From an uncultured Clostridia bacterium (lineage in GTDB: Bacteria; Bacillota; Clostridia; Oscillospirales; Ruminococcaceae): 33,520 nucleotides of DNA. The stretch spans positions 1 through 33,520 of the forward strand of contig CANQPL010000027.1 of the NCBI GenBank assembly GCA_947625735.1. The letters run 5' to 3'. The position numbers and the translations under genes are program-made. This document shows, one piece after another, positions 15,387 to 23,315 of the stretch. The notes below the pieces were generated by a model. The model was not told the DNA's origin and made no database searches. It saw only the letters and a list, made by a program, of their open reading frames with translations. How positions within the stretch are numbered: the stretch's first letter is position 1; every line of letters starts with the position of its first letter.

Positions 15387-16977
15387 CTGCATTTACTCCC
15401 GATAATGCGCTTCTGCCGACCTTGTCAAAAAACGCCGAAATAAATATAAGCGGCGCAGAAAAGTGTATCGCAGGCTCATTGGTGGAGATGCTGTACTCGT
15501 TATCTATATAGCATTTTGACGGGGGCGTGTTCATGTCTATGTGCCACTTTGAATACTCGTCCCAGCGTTCCGTATTGGCGCCGCTCACTACCATTCCCGG
15601 AACGGGCAGCCTTTTTTCGTTGGTCACCGACAGCTTATGGCACGGGGCACGGCAGCCGTCCTCCCTGTCCCCCGTGAAAAATATTGTGCCCAGAGGATTT
15701 TTCCCCAGAATATAACCGAACTGATCGGCGGCTCCGATAAGATAATTCTGCTCACCGCTCAGAAGATATGCCGTTATAAAACTCATGCAGTCGCACAGGA
15801 TATGGAAATTGCTGCCGTAGCAGAAGCCCTTTCCTGCCGAAAGTGAAACGCCATAGCCGCTTGAACGGTCGGCTATCCACATTCTGTCCGCCCTGTCGGT
15901 GAGCTTTTTGCGGATAAATGCCTCGATATCCCTTTCGTGATGCCTTTGGGAAAGAAGATAGGACAGCGCCGCAAATCCTCCGCAGTCCTCGCCGCCAAAT
16001 CCCGTAAATCCCGAGGTCAGATATTTCCTCTTTATCATTGCCGCAAAGCTCTCGTCTCCCTCAAGAGCGTACATCTCGCACATTGCCCACATGAATTCAC
16101 CATCCGGCTTATCTCCGCTGCGGCTTGAAAAGCTTGCATACTCGGGGGTCTGTACTGCCCTGAGCCAGCTTTTTCCCGCAGCAGCCGCCAGACGCTTGCT
16201 GTATGCGGGGTCGGACTTTGCAAAATATCCCGCCGCAAGCGCTGCACAGGCGGTAAGCCTTAATGCGGCAGAGCAGCTTTTTCCTCCCAGCAGATAGGGT
16301 GCGTTATCCTCATCGGGGTGAACAAATACTCCCGCTCCCACCATATAAACGCTTTCAAATACTCCCCCGTCGCTGTCCTGCATTTTCATCATCCAGTCCA
16401 GTCCCCAGCGGCATTCCCTTTCGGCAGCGGCTTTTTCCTCCTCGGAAAAGCTCTCCCCGAAAAGTCTCAGCGCATAGATAATATCCGCAATAACAAGTCC
16501 TGCCGAAAGCACATTCCTGCCGTAGCCCGAAAAACTGTGCCAGCCTCCCGAAACATCTATGCTTCTTCCGTCAGCAGACATACGCTCCATATGGCAGGCA
16601 GTACGCCTGAATACCCTGTCTGCGCCCATAAGATCATCTGTAAAATAATATCCGCAGCGGTTAAGGTACAAGCCCCTGATTATTTCTGTTTTAAGGCTGT
16701 CATAAGGACGGTCGGATATCTCGAACACGTCCGAACGCCTGTAACCCGCACGGATAAAGTAACTCCCTTTCCTGTCAAAATCGGAAAAATCAGCCTGACG
16801 CACTGTATCTCCCGATTCACGGTCAAAACTCGGGTGTGAAAGTCTGCCTGCGTAGACGTTGATGCCCTGCTTTGCGTCAACGATATAGAAAAGCCCTGTG
16901 GACGTGCCTGTGCATACGGCAGTTTTGGGACTGCCGATCATATATCCGAGTCGGTTTATATGTATCCGTTTTCTCAT
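15373..16977 (-). CDS. GH9-like protein without the catalytic aspartates
   Basis: A 534-residue protein with the layout of glycoside hydrolase family 9 with an N-terminal immunoglobulin-like domain: about 5-88 is the Ig-like part (INRLGYM..PKTA), and an alpha/alpha-barrel part follows. GH9 enzymes use two aspartates in GWHDAGDYG; here W146-H147 is followed by SFSGYGR, so both are missing. The C-terminal STNEPAIHFSAPL keeps the usual acid, E501, and RAPCHK replaces the usual PHHR. It may be an inactive binding protein or have changed chemistry. No signal peptide is present. Start chosen at ATG 16977, after GGAGGTG; a GTG at 16995 overlaps that site. It is divergent from a CE2-type esterase, and its 3' end runs into a repeat. 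Confidence 0.8.
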   Translation of the reverse strand: MRKRIHINRLGYMIGSPKTAVCTGTSTGLFYIVDAKQGINVYAGRLSHPSFDRESGDTVRQADFSDFDRKGSYFIRAGYRRSDVFEISDRPYDSLKTEIIRGLYLNRCGYYFTDDLMGADRVFRRTACHMERMSADGRSIDVSGGWHSFSGYGRNVLSAGLVIADIIYALRLFGESFSEEEKAAAERECRWGLDWMMKMQDSDGGVFESVYMVGAGVFVHPDEDNAPYLLGGKSCSAALRLTACAALAAGYFAKSDPAYSKRLAAAAGKSWLRAVQTPEYASFSSRSGDKPDGEFMWAMCEMYALEGDESFAAMIKRKYLTSGFTGFGGEDCGGFAALSYLLSQRHHERDIEAFIRKKLTDRADRMWIADRSSGYGVSLSAGKGFCYGSNFHILCDCMSFITAYLLSGEQNYLIGAADQFGYILGKNPLGTIFFTGDREDGCRAPCHKLSVTNEKRLPVPGMVVSGANTERWDEYSKWHIDMNTPPSKCYIDNEYSISTNEPAIHFSAPLIFISAFFDKVGRSALSGVNAGRAV

Positions 16978-17125
16978 AGCAGGTTTCACCTCCACAGTGC
17001 GCTAAAGTGCAGAAAACATCATTTTCTATAATAATTATATCCTAAAAAAGCGTCTGATTTATAGCTGTTTTTGTTACTATTGTGGAATATTATTTGAATT
17101 ATTTTTTTAATATTGATTGAACGTC

Positions 17126-17154
17126 TTGAAAATCCTCCCGATATCTGTTATAAT
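17126..17154 (+). promoter_or_regulatory. Promoter of the CE2-type esterase
   Basis: TTGAAA at 17126-17131 and TATAAT at 17149-17154 with a 17-base spacer. It gives a leader of about 180 bases containing a hairpin and a heptamer repeat. A weaker minus-strand candidate for the GH9-like gene has its -10 (TATAAT) at the complement of 17034-17039. Confidence 0.7.
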
Positions 17155-17267
17155 ATGGATAGCAAGGTCAGAAAAAAGGCCGGGAAAAATAAGATTTTGA
17201 TTTTCTCAGAAGTAAGATAATCAAGAGTCGGGAGCAGGCTAATGAATTGCCATGTGCATCCTTTACT

Positions 17268-17319
17268 TTGTCCGCAAAGCGGACAACCCTTCTTGCCTCT
17301 TGCCTCTTGCCTCTTGCTT
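17268..17319 (+). repeat. Leader hairpin and four tandem heptamers
   Basis: TTGTCCGC (17268-17275) pairs with GCGGACAA (17279-17286) around AAA. Directly after come four heptamers starting at 17292: CTTGCCT three times, then CTTGCTT. They lie between the promoter and the AAAGGAGG site of the esterase. An ATG at 17242 after GGGAGCAGG is in frame with the esterase across the heptamers, so loss or gain of a unit would switch that extension out of frame. Confidence 0.7.
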
Positions 17320-17340
17320 CTATTAAAGGAGGTACATATT

Positions 17341-18399
17341 ATGGAAACAGGAGCATACGATAAAAAAATAACCTATATTGGACGCACGGATAATAAAGAT
17401 GACGGAGTTTATTTTTATTATCCCTCCACAAGTGCGGTCATCAGATTCAGAGGAACACAGATCTCTGCACTTATAAATAACAGCACCGTCTGGGGAACGG
17501 TAAGCCTCGGATATGTTATTGACGGCAGAATGGGACGCATCCCATTGCCCTCATATAATGACGGCAAGGACGTGTGGTATCAGATCGCCAACACTTTAGA
17601 GCCTGACACAGAGCATGAGCTTATAATATATAAGCGTCAGGCTGCAAACCACAGTTTTGCCCTTAAAGGCATAAGCTGTGACGGCGAATTTGCAGAGCCT
17701 GCGCCCTTTGACGGGCTGAAGCTGGAATATTACGGCGACAGCGTTTCTGCGGGTGAGGTCACCGAAGCAGAGGATTTCTGCGGCAGATGCGATCCCGCCT
17801 CCCATGACGGCATTTACGACAATGCATGGCACAGCTACACATGGCAGACCGCACGGCTTTTAGGTGCAAGATTTCACAACATCTCACAGGGCGGTATTGC
17901 TGTTTTTGATGATACGGGATATTTCCATGCCCCGAAAATGATCGGAATGGAGTCTGTCTATGACAAACTCTGCTATTTTCCCGAAGCAGGAGAACTGACA
18001 AAATGGGATTTTTCCCGCTATACTCCCGATGTGGTAGTATTTGCGCTGGGTCAGAACGACAAGCACAACGGCATTACAGATAAGGACGATATCGACATTT
18101 ACGACCCCGCTGTCCGTACCCGCTGGAAAGAGGGCTACAAGAAGATAGCAAGAGATGTTCACTCCCATTACGGAGCGGGGACAAAATATATTTTCCTTAC
18201 CACTCTGCTCATGCACGATGAAGAATGGGATAAAGCAATTGATGAAACGGTAAATGAGCTGAGAATGGAGGGACAGGACGCATATCATTTCCTGTTCACA
18301 CGAAACGGCGCGGTAACTCCCGGTCACCCGAGAAAACAGGAGCATACGGAAATGGCTGAGGAGCTGTCAGAGTTTATAAAGAAAATAACCAAAAAGTAA
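17341..18399 (+). CDS. CE2-type SGNH carbohydrate esterase
   Basis: A 352-residue two-domain esterase. Residues 1-110 form a jelly-roll-like domain and 125-352 an SGNH/GDSL hydrolase: nucleophile S134 in GDSVSAGE, G185 in the GG block (SQGGIAV), N239 in ALGQND, and catalytic H329 in TPGHPRKQEH. The aspartate usually three residues before the histidine is absent, as is known for carbohydrate esterase family 2, which removes acetyl groups from plant polysaccharides or oligosaccharides. No signal peptide follows the ATG at 17341 (site AAAGGAGG), so it is probably cytoplasmic. An upstream in-frame ATG at 17242 would add a hydrophobic 33-residue extension. It is divergent from the GH9-like gene, which suggests a shared substrate. 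Confidence 0.8.
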   Translation: METGAYDKKITYIGRTDNKDDGVYFYYPSTSAVIRFRGTQISALINNSTVWGTVSLGYVIDGRMGRIPLPSYNDGKDVWYQIANTLEPDTEHELIIYKRQAANHSFALKGISCDGEFAEPAPFDGLKLEYYGDSVSAGEVTEAEDFCGRCDPASHDGIYDNAWHSYTWQTARLLGARFHNISQGGIAVFDDTGYFHAPKMIGMESVYDKLCYFPEAGELTKWDFSRYTPDVVVFALGQNDKHNGITDKDDIDIYDPAVRTRWKEGYKKIARDVHSHYGAGTKYIFLTTLLMHDEEWDKAIDETVNELRMEGQDAYHFLFTRNGAVTPGHPRKQEHTEMAEELSEFIKKITKK

Positions 18400-18420
18400 A
18401 TGCACGGCAGACAGTTTTTC

Positions 18421-18449
18421 TTGACATCGCAAAACAAATATAGTATAAT
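18421..18449 (+). promoter_or_regulatory. Strong promoter of the mgtE leader and genes
   Basis: Consensus TTGACA (18421-18426) and TATAAT (18444-18449) with a 17-base spacer. Transcription would start near 18456, giving a leader of about 150 bases before mgtE. Confidence 0.85.
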
Positions 18450-18488
18450 AGTAGTATAACATTTCAGCTTATGAAAGGAAGTGAGCGC

Positions 18489-18560
18489 ATGGACAGTACC
18501 GGTAACCCGGGCGGCATATTACCCCGAAAACCTGCGGGGCGTTCCATGCGCCCCGCATAA
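18489..18560 (+). CDS. Proline-rich leader peptide upstream of mgtE
   Basis: A 23-codon frame starts at ATG 18489 after an AAAGGAAGTGA ribosome site and ends with TAA at 18558-18560. The peptide has four prolines (7, 12, 15, 22) and four basic residues in its second half (RK at 13-14, R18, R21); for instance ILPRKPAGR. In Salmonella the short proline-rich mgtL leader lets low magnesium change translation and so transcription of mgtA. Here a similar peptide precedes magnesium transporter genes of another family, and its last codons lie in a strong hairpin. The regulatory role is an inference. Confidence 0.55.
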   Translation: MDSTGNPGGILPRKPAGRSMRPA

Positions 18561-18596
18561 CGGGACAGGTATGCCTCAGAATAATATTTTGAGGAG
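18522..18596 (+). promoter_or_regulatory. Competing hairpins in the mgtE leader
   Basis: TGCGGGGCG (18533-18541) pairs fully with CGCCCCGCA (18549-18557) inside the end of the leader frame; ACCTG (18530-18534) and CAGGT (18566-18570) offer an alternative outer pairing. The same CGGGG (18535-18539) can instead pair with CCCCG (18522-18526), so the two stems exclude each other. Downstream, CCTCA (18574-18578) pairs with TGAGG (18590-18594), which covers the GAGGAG ribosome site of mgtE. There is no T-run, so control of translation is more likely than termination. No M-box (ykoK) riboswitch was recognised. Confidence 0.5.
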
Positions 18597-18605
18597 ATGA
18601 TCCCT

Positions 18606-19937
18606 ATGAAGAAAAAGGAGGCTGCTGCGCTTATAAAGGGCAGAGCTTTTGACAAGCTGAAAGACACTCTCACACATATGCTCCCTGCCGACATTGCCGC
18701 TCTTTCGGAGGACTGCGGCACAAAGGAGCTGACTATCATTTTCAGGCTGCTCCCCACAGATCTGGCTGCCGAAACATTTGCCTACATGAGCAGCGGCAGG
18801 CAGAAAACGCTCATAAACGCTTTATCCGACAAGGAGTTAAAAGCGGTTCTCAGGGAACTGTTCCTTGATGATACGGTGGATATTATTGAGGAAATGCCCG
18901 CAAATGTAGTTTCACGTATCATTAAAGCTGCCGATCCTGCAAAGCGCAGGCAGATAAACGAGCTTTTAAGCTACGCCGAGGACAGTGCAGGCTCTGTCAT
19001 GACCACAGAGTTTGTTTATCTTGATAAAAACAATACCGTTGAAGATGCACTGAAACGTATAAAAGCCGTGGGGCTGGCAAAGGAAACGGTATACACCTGT
19101 TATGTCACCGACCGCCGCCAGCTGATAGGCAGTGTTTCTCTCCTTGATATGGTGGTTTGTGATAAGGATAAAATGATCTCCGATATTATGGATACGCCTG
19201 TAGTAAGCGTTTCTGTAAGCGAGGACAGGGAAACAGTCGCAAACATTTTCACAAGGCACGGCTTTGCCGCTCTGCCCGTCACAGACAGTGAAAACAGGAT
19301 AGTCGGAATTATTACCTTTGATGATATTATGGACGTCATCAGGGAGGAAAACGCCGAGGACATATCCATGATGAGCGCAGTCGTTCCGGGTGAGGAAAGC
19401 TATCTTAAAACAAGCTCATTAAAACACGCAAAAAGCAGGATAGTATGGCTTCTGGTACTTATGCTCTCAGCAACCGTAACGGGAGCGGTAACAAGCCGCT
19501 TTGAAGCTCAGATAGCCGCTATGCCTCTGCTTGTGGCTTTTATGCCCATGCTTACCGATACAGGCGGAAACTGCGGCTCTCAGTCCTCCGCTATGGTGAT
19601 ACGGGCAATGGCGTCAGAGGAGATCGGAAACAAGGACTTTTTCCGTGTTATGGGCAAGGAGTTTTCCGTTGCCCTTATCTGCGGCGTGATACTCTGCGCC
19701 GTGAACTTTATCCGCATTATTATCATGTACAAAAATATACTCATGGCGGCAACTGTCACTGTTGCCCTTATGTGTACGATCATACTGTCAAAGCTGCTGG
19801 GCGGCGTACTTCCCATGCTTGCCCGCAGAATGAAGCTCGACCCCGCTGTTATGTCGGGTCCTCTCATTACTACAATCGTAGACAGCTGTTCGGTGCTTAT
19901 ATATTTTACCGCCGCCGTGCGGATCCTGAAAATATAG
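18606..19937 (+). CDS. mgtE: Magnesium transporter MgtE, first copy
   Basis: A 443-residue MgtE magnesium channel. The cytoplasmic part has the MgtE N domain (about 1-120) and a CBS pair (about 125-250), beginning with the typical YAEDSAGSVMTTE and with FDDIMDVIREENAEDI at its end; these domains bind magnesium and close the pore in known MgtE. Five membrane helices follow from about 280, with GTGG-like TDTGGNCGSQSSAMVIRAMA and the pore segment DPAVMSGPLITTIVDS, whose D426 matches the selectivity aspartate. I chose ATG 18606, nine bases after GAGGAG; an ATG at 18597 touches that site. It follows a leader peptide and is followed after 12 bases by a close paralogue. Confidence 0.93.
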   Translation: MKKKEAAALIKGRAFDKLKDTLTHMLPADIAALSEDCGTKELTIIFRLLPTDLAAETFAYMSSGRQKTLINALSDKELKAVLRELFLDDTVDIIEEMPANVVSRIIKAADPAKRRQINELLSYAEDSAGSVMTTEFVYLDKNNTVEDALKRIKAVGLAKETVYTCYVTDRRQLIGSVSLLDMVVCDKDKMISDIMDTPVVSVSVSEDRETVANIFTRHGFAALPVTDSENRIVGIITFDDIMDVIREENAEDISMMSAVVPGEESYLKTSSLKHAKSRIVWLLVLMLSATVTGAVTSRFEAQIAAMPLLVAFMPMLTDTGGNCGSQSSAMVIRAMASEEIGNKDFFRVMGKEFSVALICGVILCAVNFIRIIIMYKNILMAATVTVALMCTIILSKLLGGVLPMLARRMKLDPAVMSGPLITTIVDSCSVLIYFTAAVRILKI

Positions 19938-19949
19938 GGGGTGTGCGGT

Positions 19950-21305
19950 ATGGAAAAATACGAAGCAGCCGTGCTTATAAAGCACAGAGCATTTGTTCAG
20001 CTTAAAAATGCGCTGACGGGAATGCTCCCCGCCGATATAGCTCAGCTTTTAGGTGAGCTTATCGAGGAGCAGGACGAATTCAAGGAAAAGGAACTGACCC
20101 TCATCTTCCGTGTGCTGCCAAAGGAGCTTGCCGCCGAGACATTCACCTATATGGACAGCGATATGCAGATGATACTTATAAACGCCATTTCCGACAGGGA
20201 GCTGAAAGCCGTTTTAGATGAGCTGTTCCTTGATGATACGGTGGATATTATTGAGGAAATGCCCGCAAATGTAGTTTCCCGTATCCTGAAAGCCGCCGAT
20301 CCCGCCAAGCGCAAGCAGATAAACGAACTTTTAAGCTACGCCGAGGACAGCGCAGGCTCAATAATGACAACCGAGTTTGTTTATCTTGACAGGGACGACA
20401 CCGTAAAGGAAGCCCTCGAACGCATACAAAGGGTTGGACTGGTAAAGGAAACGGTATACACCTGTTATGTGACCGACTGCCGCAAGCTGGTAGGCAGCGT
20501 ATCGCTTCTCAACATCGTAGTTTCCGATGAGGATAAGCTCATTGAGGATATAATGGACACTTCGGTAATGAGCGTTTCCGCCTCCGAGGACAGAGAAACG
20601 GTAGCAAATCTTTTTACCAAGCACGGTTTTGCCGCTCTGCCCGTGGTAGACAAGGAAAACCGCATAGTGGGGATAATAACCTTTGACGATATCATGGACG
20701 TTATCAGAGAGGAAAACGCCGAGGACATCTCCATGATGAGCGCAGTCGTTCCGGGCGAGGAAAGCTATCTGAAAACAAGCTCATGGCAGCACGCAAAAAG
20801 CAGAATAGTGTGGCTCTTAGTGCTTATGCTCTCAGCAACTATCACGGGCACAATAACAAACCACTTTGAAGCCCAGATCGCCGCAATACCTCTGCTTGTA
20901 TCCTTTATGCCCATGCTTACAGGCACGGGCGGAAACTGCGGCTCTCAGTCCTCGGCAATGGTCATTCAGGGCATGGCAAGGGACGAGATAAGACCGGAGG
21001 ACTTTTTCAAAGTATTTTTCAAGGAGCTGCGCATATCCCTTATATGCAGCGTGATACTGTCGGCTGTGAATTTTCTACGCATTATCCTGATGTACCACAA
21101 TGTGAAGATCGCCATAGTAGTTTCACTCACCCTCATAGGCACGGTAGTCATGTCAAAGCTGCTGGGGTGTATGCTGCCAATGCTTGCAAAAAAGATACAT
21201 CTTGATCCTGCGGTAATGTCTGCGCCGCTGCTTACAACGCTTGTAGACAGCTGTTCTACGCTGCTGTATTTCAATATTGCGCTCAGACTGCTGGATTTCA
21301 GTTAA
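19950..21305 (+). CDS. mgtE: Magnesium transporter MgtE, second copy
   Basis: A 451-residue MgtE, paralogous to the gene before it over its whole length. It has about eight extra residues near 37-48 (GELIEEQDEFKEKE). The CBS pair, the PMLTGTGGNCGSQSS segment and the pore DPAVMSAPLLTTLVDS with D433 are all present, so both copies look functional. A run of 56 bases (20223-20278) has no difference from 18858-18913, although flanking codons differ. I chose ATG 19950 after GGGGGTG; a GTG at 19941 is in frame. It lies 12 bases after the first copy, so the two are probably co-transcribed. Confidence 0.93.
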   Translation: MEKYEAAVLIKHRAFVQLKNALTGMLPADIAQLLGELIEEQDEFKEKELTLIFRVLPKELAAETFTYMDSDMQMILINAISDRELKAVLDELFLDDTVDIIEEMPANVVSRILKAADPAKRKQINELLSYAEDSAGSIMTTEFVYLDRDDTVKEALERIQRVGLVKETVYTCYVTDCRKLVGSVSLLNIVVSDEDKLIEDIMDTSVMSVSASEDRETVANLFTKHGFAALPVVDKENRIVGIITFDDIMDVIREENAEDISMMSAVVPGEESYLKTSSWQHAKSRIVWLLVLMLSATITGTITNHFEAQIAAIPLLVSFMPMLTGTGGNCGSQSSAMVIQGMARDEIRPEDFFKVFFKELRISLICSVILSAVNFLRIILMYHNVKIAIVVSLTLIGTVVMSKLLGCMLPMLAKKIHLDPAVMSAPLLTTLVDSCSTLLYFNIALRLLDFS

Positions 21306-21402
21306 TGGGGAACAATATTAAAAATGCATTATTAAAAGGGATCTTACGGAAACAGTAAAAGGATCTCCGGCGGTTTCCCATGTTCAAAAGGAGTTAGAAA
21401 GC

Positions 21403-22842
21403 ATGAGAAAAACAAAAATAGTATGCACCATAGGTCCTTCCACGGATAATGACGAGATCATGAAAGAAATGATGTTAGCGGGCATGAACGTTGCACGTTT
21501 CAACTTTTCCCACGGAGATTATGCCGTTCACGAAAAGCGTTACCGTCAGGTATGCAGACTGCGTGATGAGTTAGGGCTGCCTATTGCCACACTTCTTGAC
21601 ACAAAGGGACCCGAAATAAGGCTCGGAAAGTTTGAAAACGGAATGACCGTTACCTTAAATGACGGCGATCCCTATATCCTCACCACCGATGATATACCCT
21701 GCAATGCCGAAAGGGCGAGCATTTCCTTTAAGGGTCTCCCCGATGATGTGAAAAAGGGCACGGCTATACTTATAAATGACGGTGCAGTGGAGCTTTGCGT
21801 TGACAGCGTAAAGGGTACACAGATATACACCACAGTCGTACACGGTGGAGAAATATCCGACAACAAGGGGATAAACGTTCCGGGTGTAGATCTTTCCATG
21901 CCGTATCTATCCGAGCGTGACATGGACGATCTGGAATTCGGGGCAAAAATGGGTTATGATTTTATAGCCGCCTCATTTGTACGGAGCGCAGCCGATGTTT
22001 CCTATCTTAAAAAGTTCATAAAAAGTCTGGGCTGGAGCAGTCCTCGGGTCATAGCAAAGATAGAAAACATGGACGGAGTAAAAAACATTGATGAAATTCT
22101 CACAATTGCGGACGGTATAATGGTAGCAAGAGGAGATATGGGAGTAGAGATACCCTTTGAGCAGATACCTGCAATTCAGAAAGATCTTATCAAAAAGGGC
22201 TACAATGCAGGTAAGCAGGTTATAACCGCAACGCAGATGCTCGAATCAATGATAACCCATATCCGTCCGACCCGTGCCGAGATAACCGATGTAGCCAATG
22301 CTATCTATGACGGCACATCTGCAATAATGCTCAGCGGAGAAACAGCCGCAGGAAAGCACCCTGTAGAGGCTGTAAAGACAATGGCGCTTATTGCAAGGAC
22401 AACCGAGCATGACATAAATTATGCCGCAAGGCTGAGAAATCGTCTTGACGAAGTAGAAAGGGACATTACGAATGCCATATCCCATGCGGCGTGTACGACA
22501 GCTCACGATCTGGGAGCAAAGGCGATCGTTACCGTTACAAAGACGGGCGGCACGGCACGGCGGCTTTCAAAATTCCGTCCTGCCTGTCCGATCATCGGCT
22601 GCACGCCGAATCCGGTAGTCTGCCGTCAGATGAATATGTCATGGGGTGTTACTCCTCTGATGATGGAGGAAAAGCAGAGTACAGACGAGCTTCTTGACGG
22701 TGCGATAGATGCAGCCATGAAGAACGGGCTTCTGAATGAGGGAGATATTACCGTTGTTACTGCGGGTATACCTCTGGGTATTGCGGGGAATACCAATATG
22801 CTGAAAGTATCCGTTGCAGGCACGGAAAGGACAAAAATGTAG
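21403..22842 (+). CDS. pyk: Pyruvate kinase
   Basis: A 479-residue pyruvate kinase, making pyruvate and ATP from phosphoenolpyruvate and ADP at the end of glycolysis. Active-site segments are complete: ARFNFSHG at 31-38, LLDTKGPEIR at 64-73, K219 and E221 in AKIEN, D245 and E249 in VARGDMGVEI, and T277 in ITATQMLESM. The usual A, B and C domains are present, and the C-terminal PEP-utiliser extension of Bacillus-type enzymes is not. An AAAAGGAG site precedes the ATG. It lies 97 bases after mgtE; no clear promoter was found between, so it may be read from the mgtE transcript. Pyruvate kinase needs magnesium, which fits but does not prove a link. Confidence 0.97.
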   Translation: MRKTKIVCTIGPSTDNDEIMKEMMLAGMNVARFNFSHGDYAVHEKRYRQVCRLRDELGLPIATLLDTKGPEIRLGKFENGMTVTLNDGDPYILTTDDIPCNAERASISFKGLPDDVKKGTAILINDGAVELCVDSVKGTQIYTTVVHGGEISDNKGINVPGVDLSMPYLSERDMDDLEFGAKMGYDFIAASFVRSAADVSYLKKFIKSLGWSSPRVIAKIENMDGVKNIDEILTIADGIMVARGDMGVEIPFEQIPAIQKDLIKKGYNAGKQVITATQMLESMITHIRPTRAEITDVANAIYDGTSAIMLSGETAAGKHPVEAVKTMALIARTTEHDINYAARLRNRLDEVERDITNAISHAACTTAHDLGAKAIVTVTKTGGTARRLSKFRPACPIIGCTPNPVVCRQMNMSWGVTPLMMEEKQSTDELLDGAIDAAMKNGLLNEGDITVVTAGIPLGIAGNTNMLKVSVAGTERTKM

Positions 22843-23280
22843 TGGACAGTGTCCACTGCCACTCGGCGGGGTCACTCCTCTAAATTCTCATTTAGTATCA
22901 TAGCACAATCGAAAGTTACCGTGTTACTGTGTAAAGGGATTCCGCAAATCATACCAACGACCCGGCAGCGGGTTCCGCCCGCAAATGATAATTTTTTAGC
23001 GTTGGAGAATTTAGCATAAATTTTTCAGATAGCAGCCCGGTACCTTTTATTCAGCGTGTGACCGCTGTCACTTCTTTGGTAAATTTAATTGTAAATATTT
23101 CAGATAAGCACAGCAATTTATAAGTGCGGAGTGTGGAGAGTTAAGAGTGGAGTGGATAAAGGTTTAACTCCCGATTTAACATCACAGAAAACGAAAGTTA
23201 CCGAGTTACTATCTGAAATATCATTGCAAAACTCACCAACGAGGTGGCTGCGGGTTCCACCCGTCCGCTCGCCCGCAAGT
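22843..23280. repeat. Mosaic of repeat-family copies in both orientations
   Basis: After a small hairpin over the pyk stop (AGTGGAC 22841-22847 with GTCCACT 22851-22857), three repeat copies follow. The first is on the minus strand (signature at the complement of 22915-22927, head hairpin GCGGGTTCCGCCCGC near 22967-22981); the second on the plus strand, with the variant signature GCAGCCCGGTACC at 23032-23044 and the TAGCGTTGGAGAATTT block also seen near 13910; the third on the minus strand with the long tail (23111-23226), signature 23197-23209 and head near 23248-23270. No gene is present in 22843-23726. Confidence 0.85.
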
Positions 23281-23315
23281 GCAGACTTGATTATATGAAT
23301 AGTTTATTTCGTTCT

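Noticed and set aside
15162-15443. 93-codon plus-strand frame
   Set aside because: It crosses a direct repeat, a repeat-family copy and the antisense end of the GH9-like gene, with no domain and no ribosome site.
18450-18605. M-box (ykoK) magnesium riboswitch before mgtE
   Set aside because: I looked for the conserved M-box segments and did not see them; the leader is also shorter than usual for that class.
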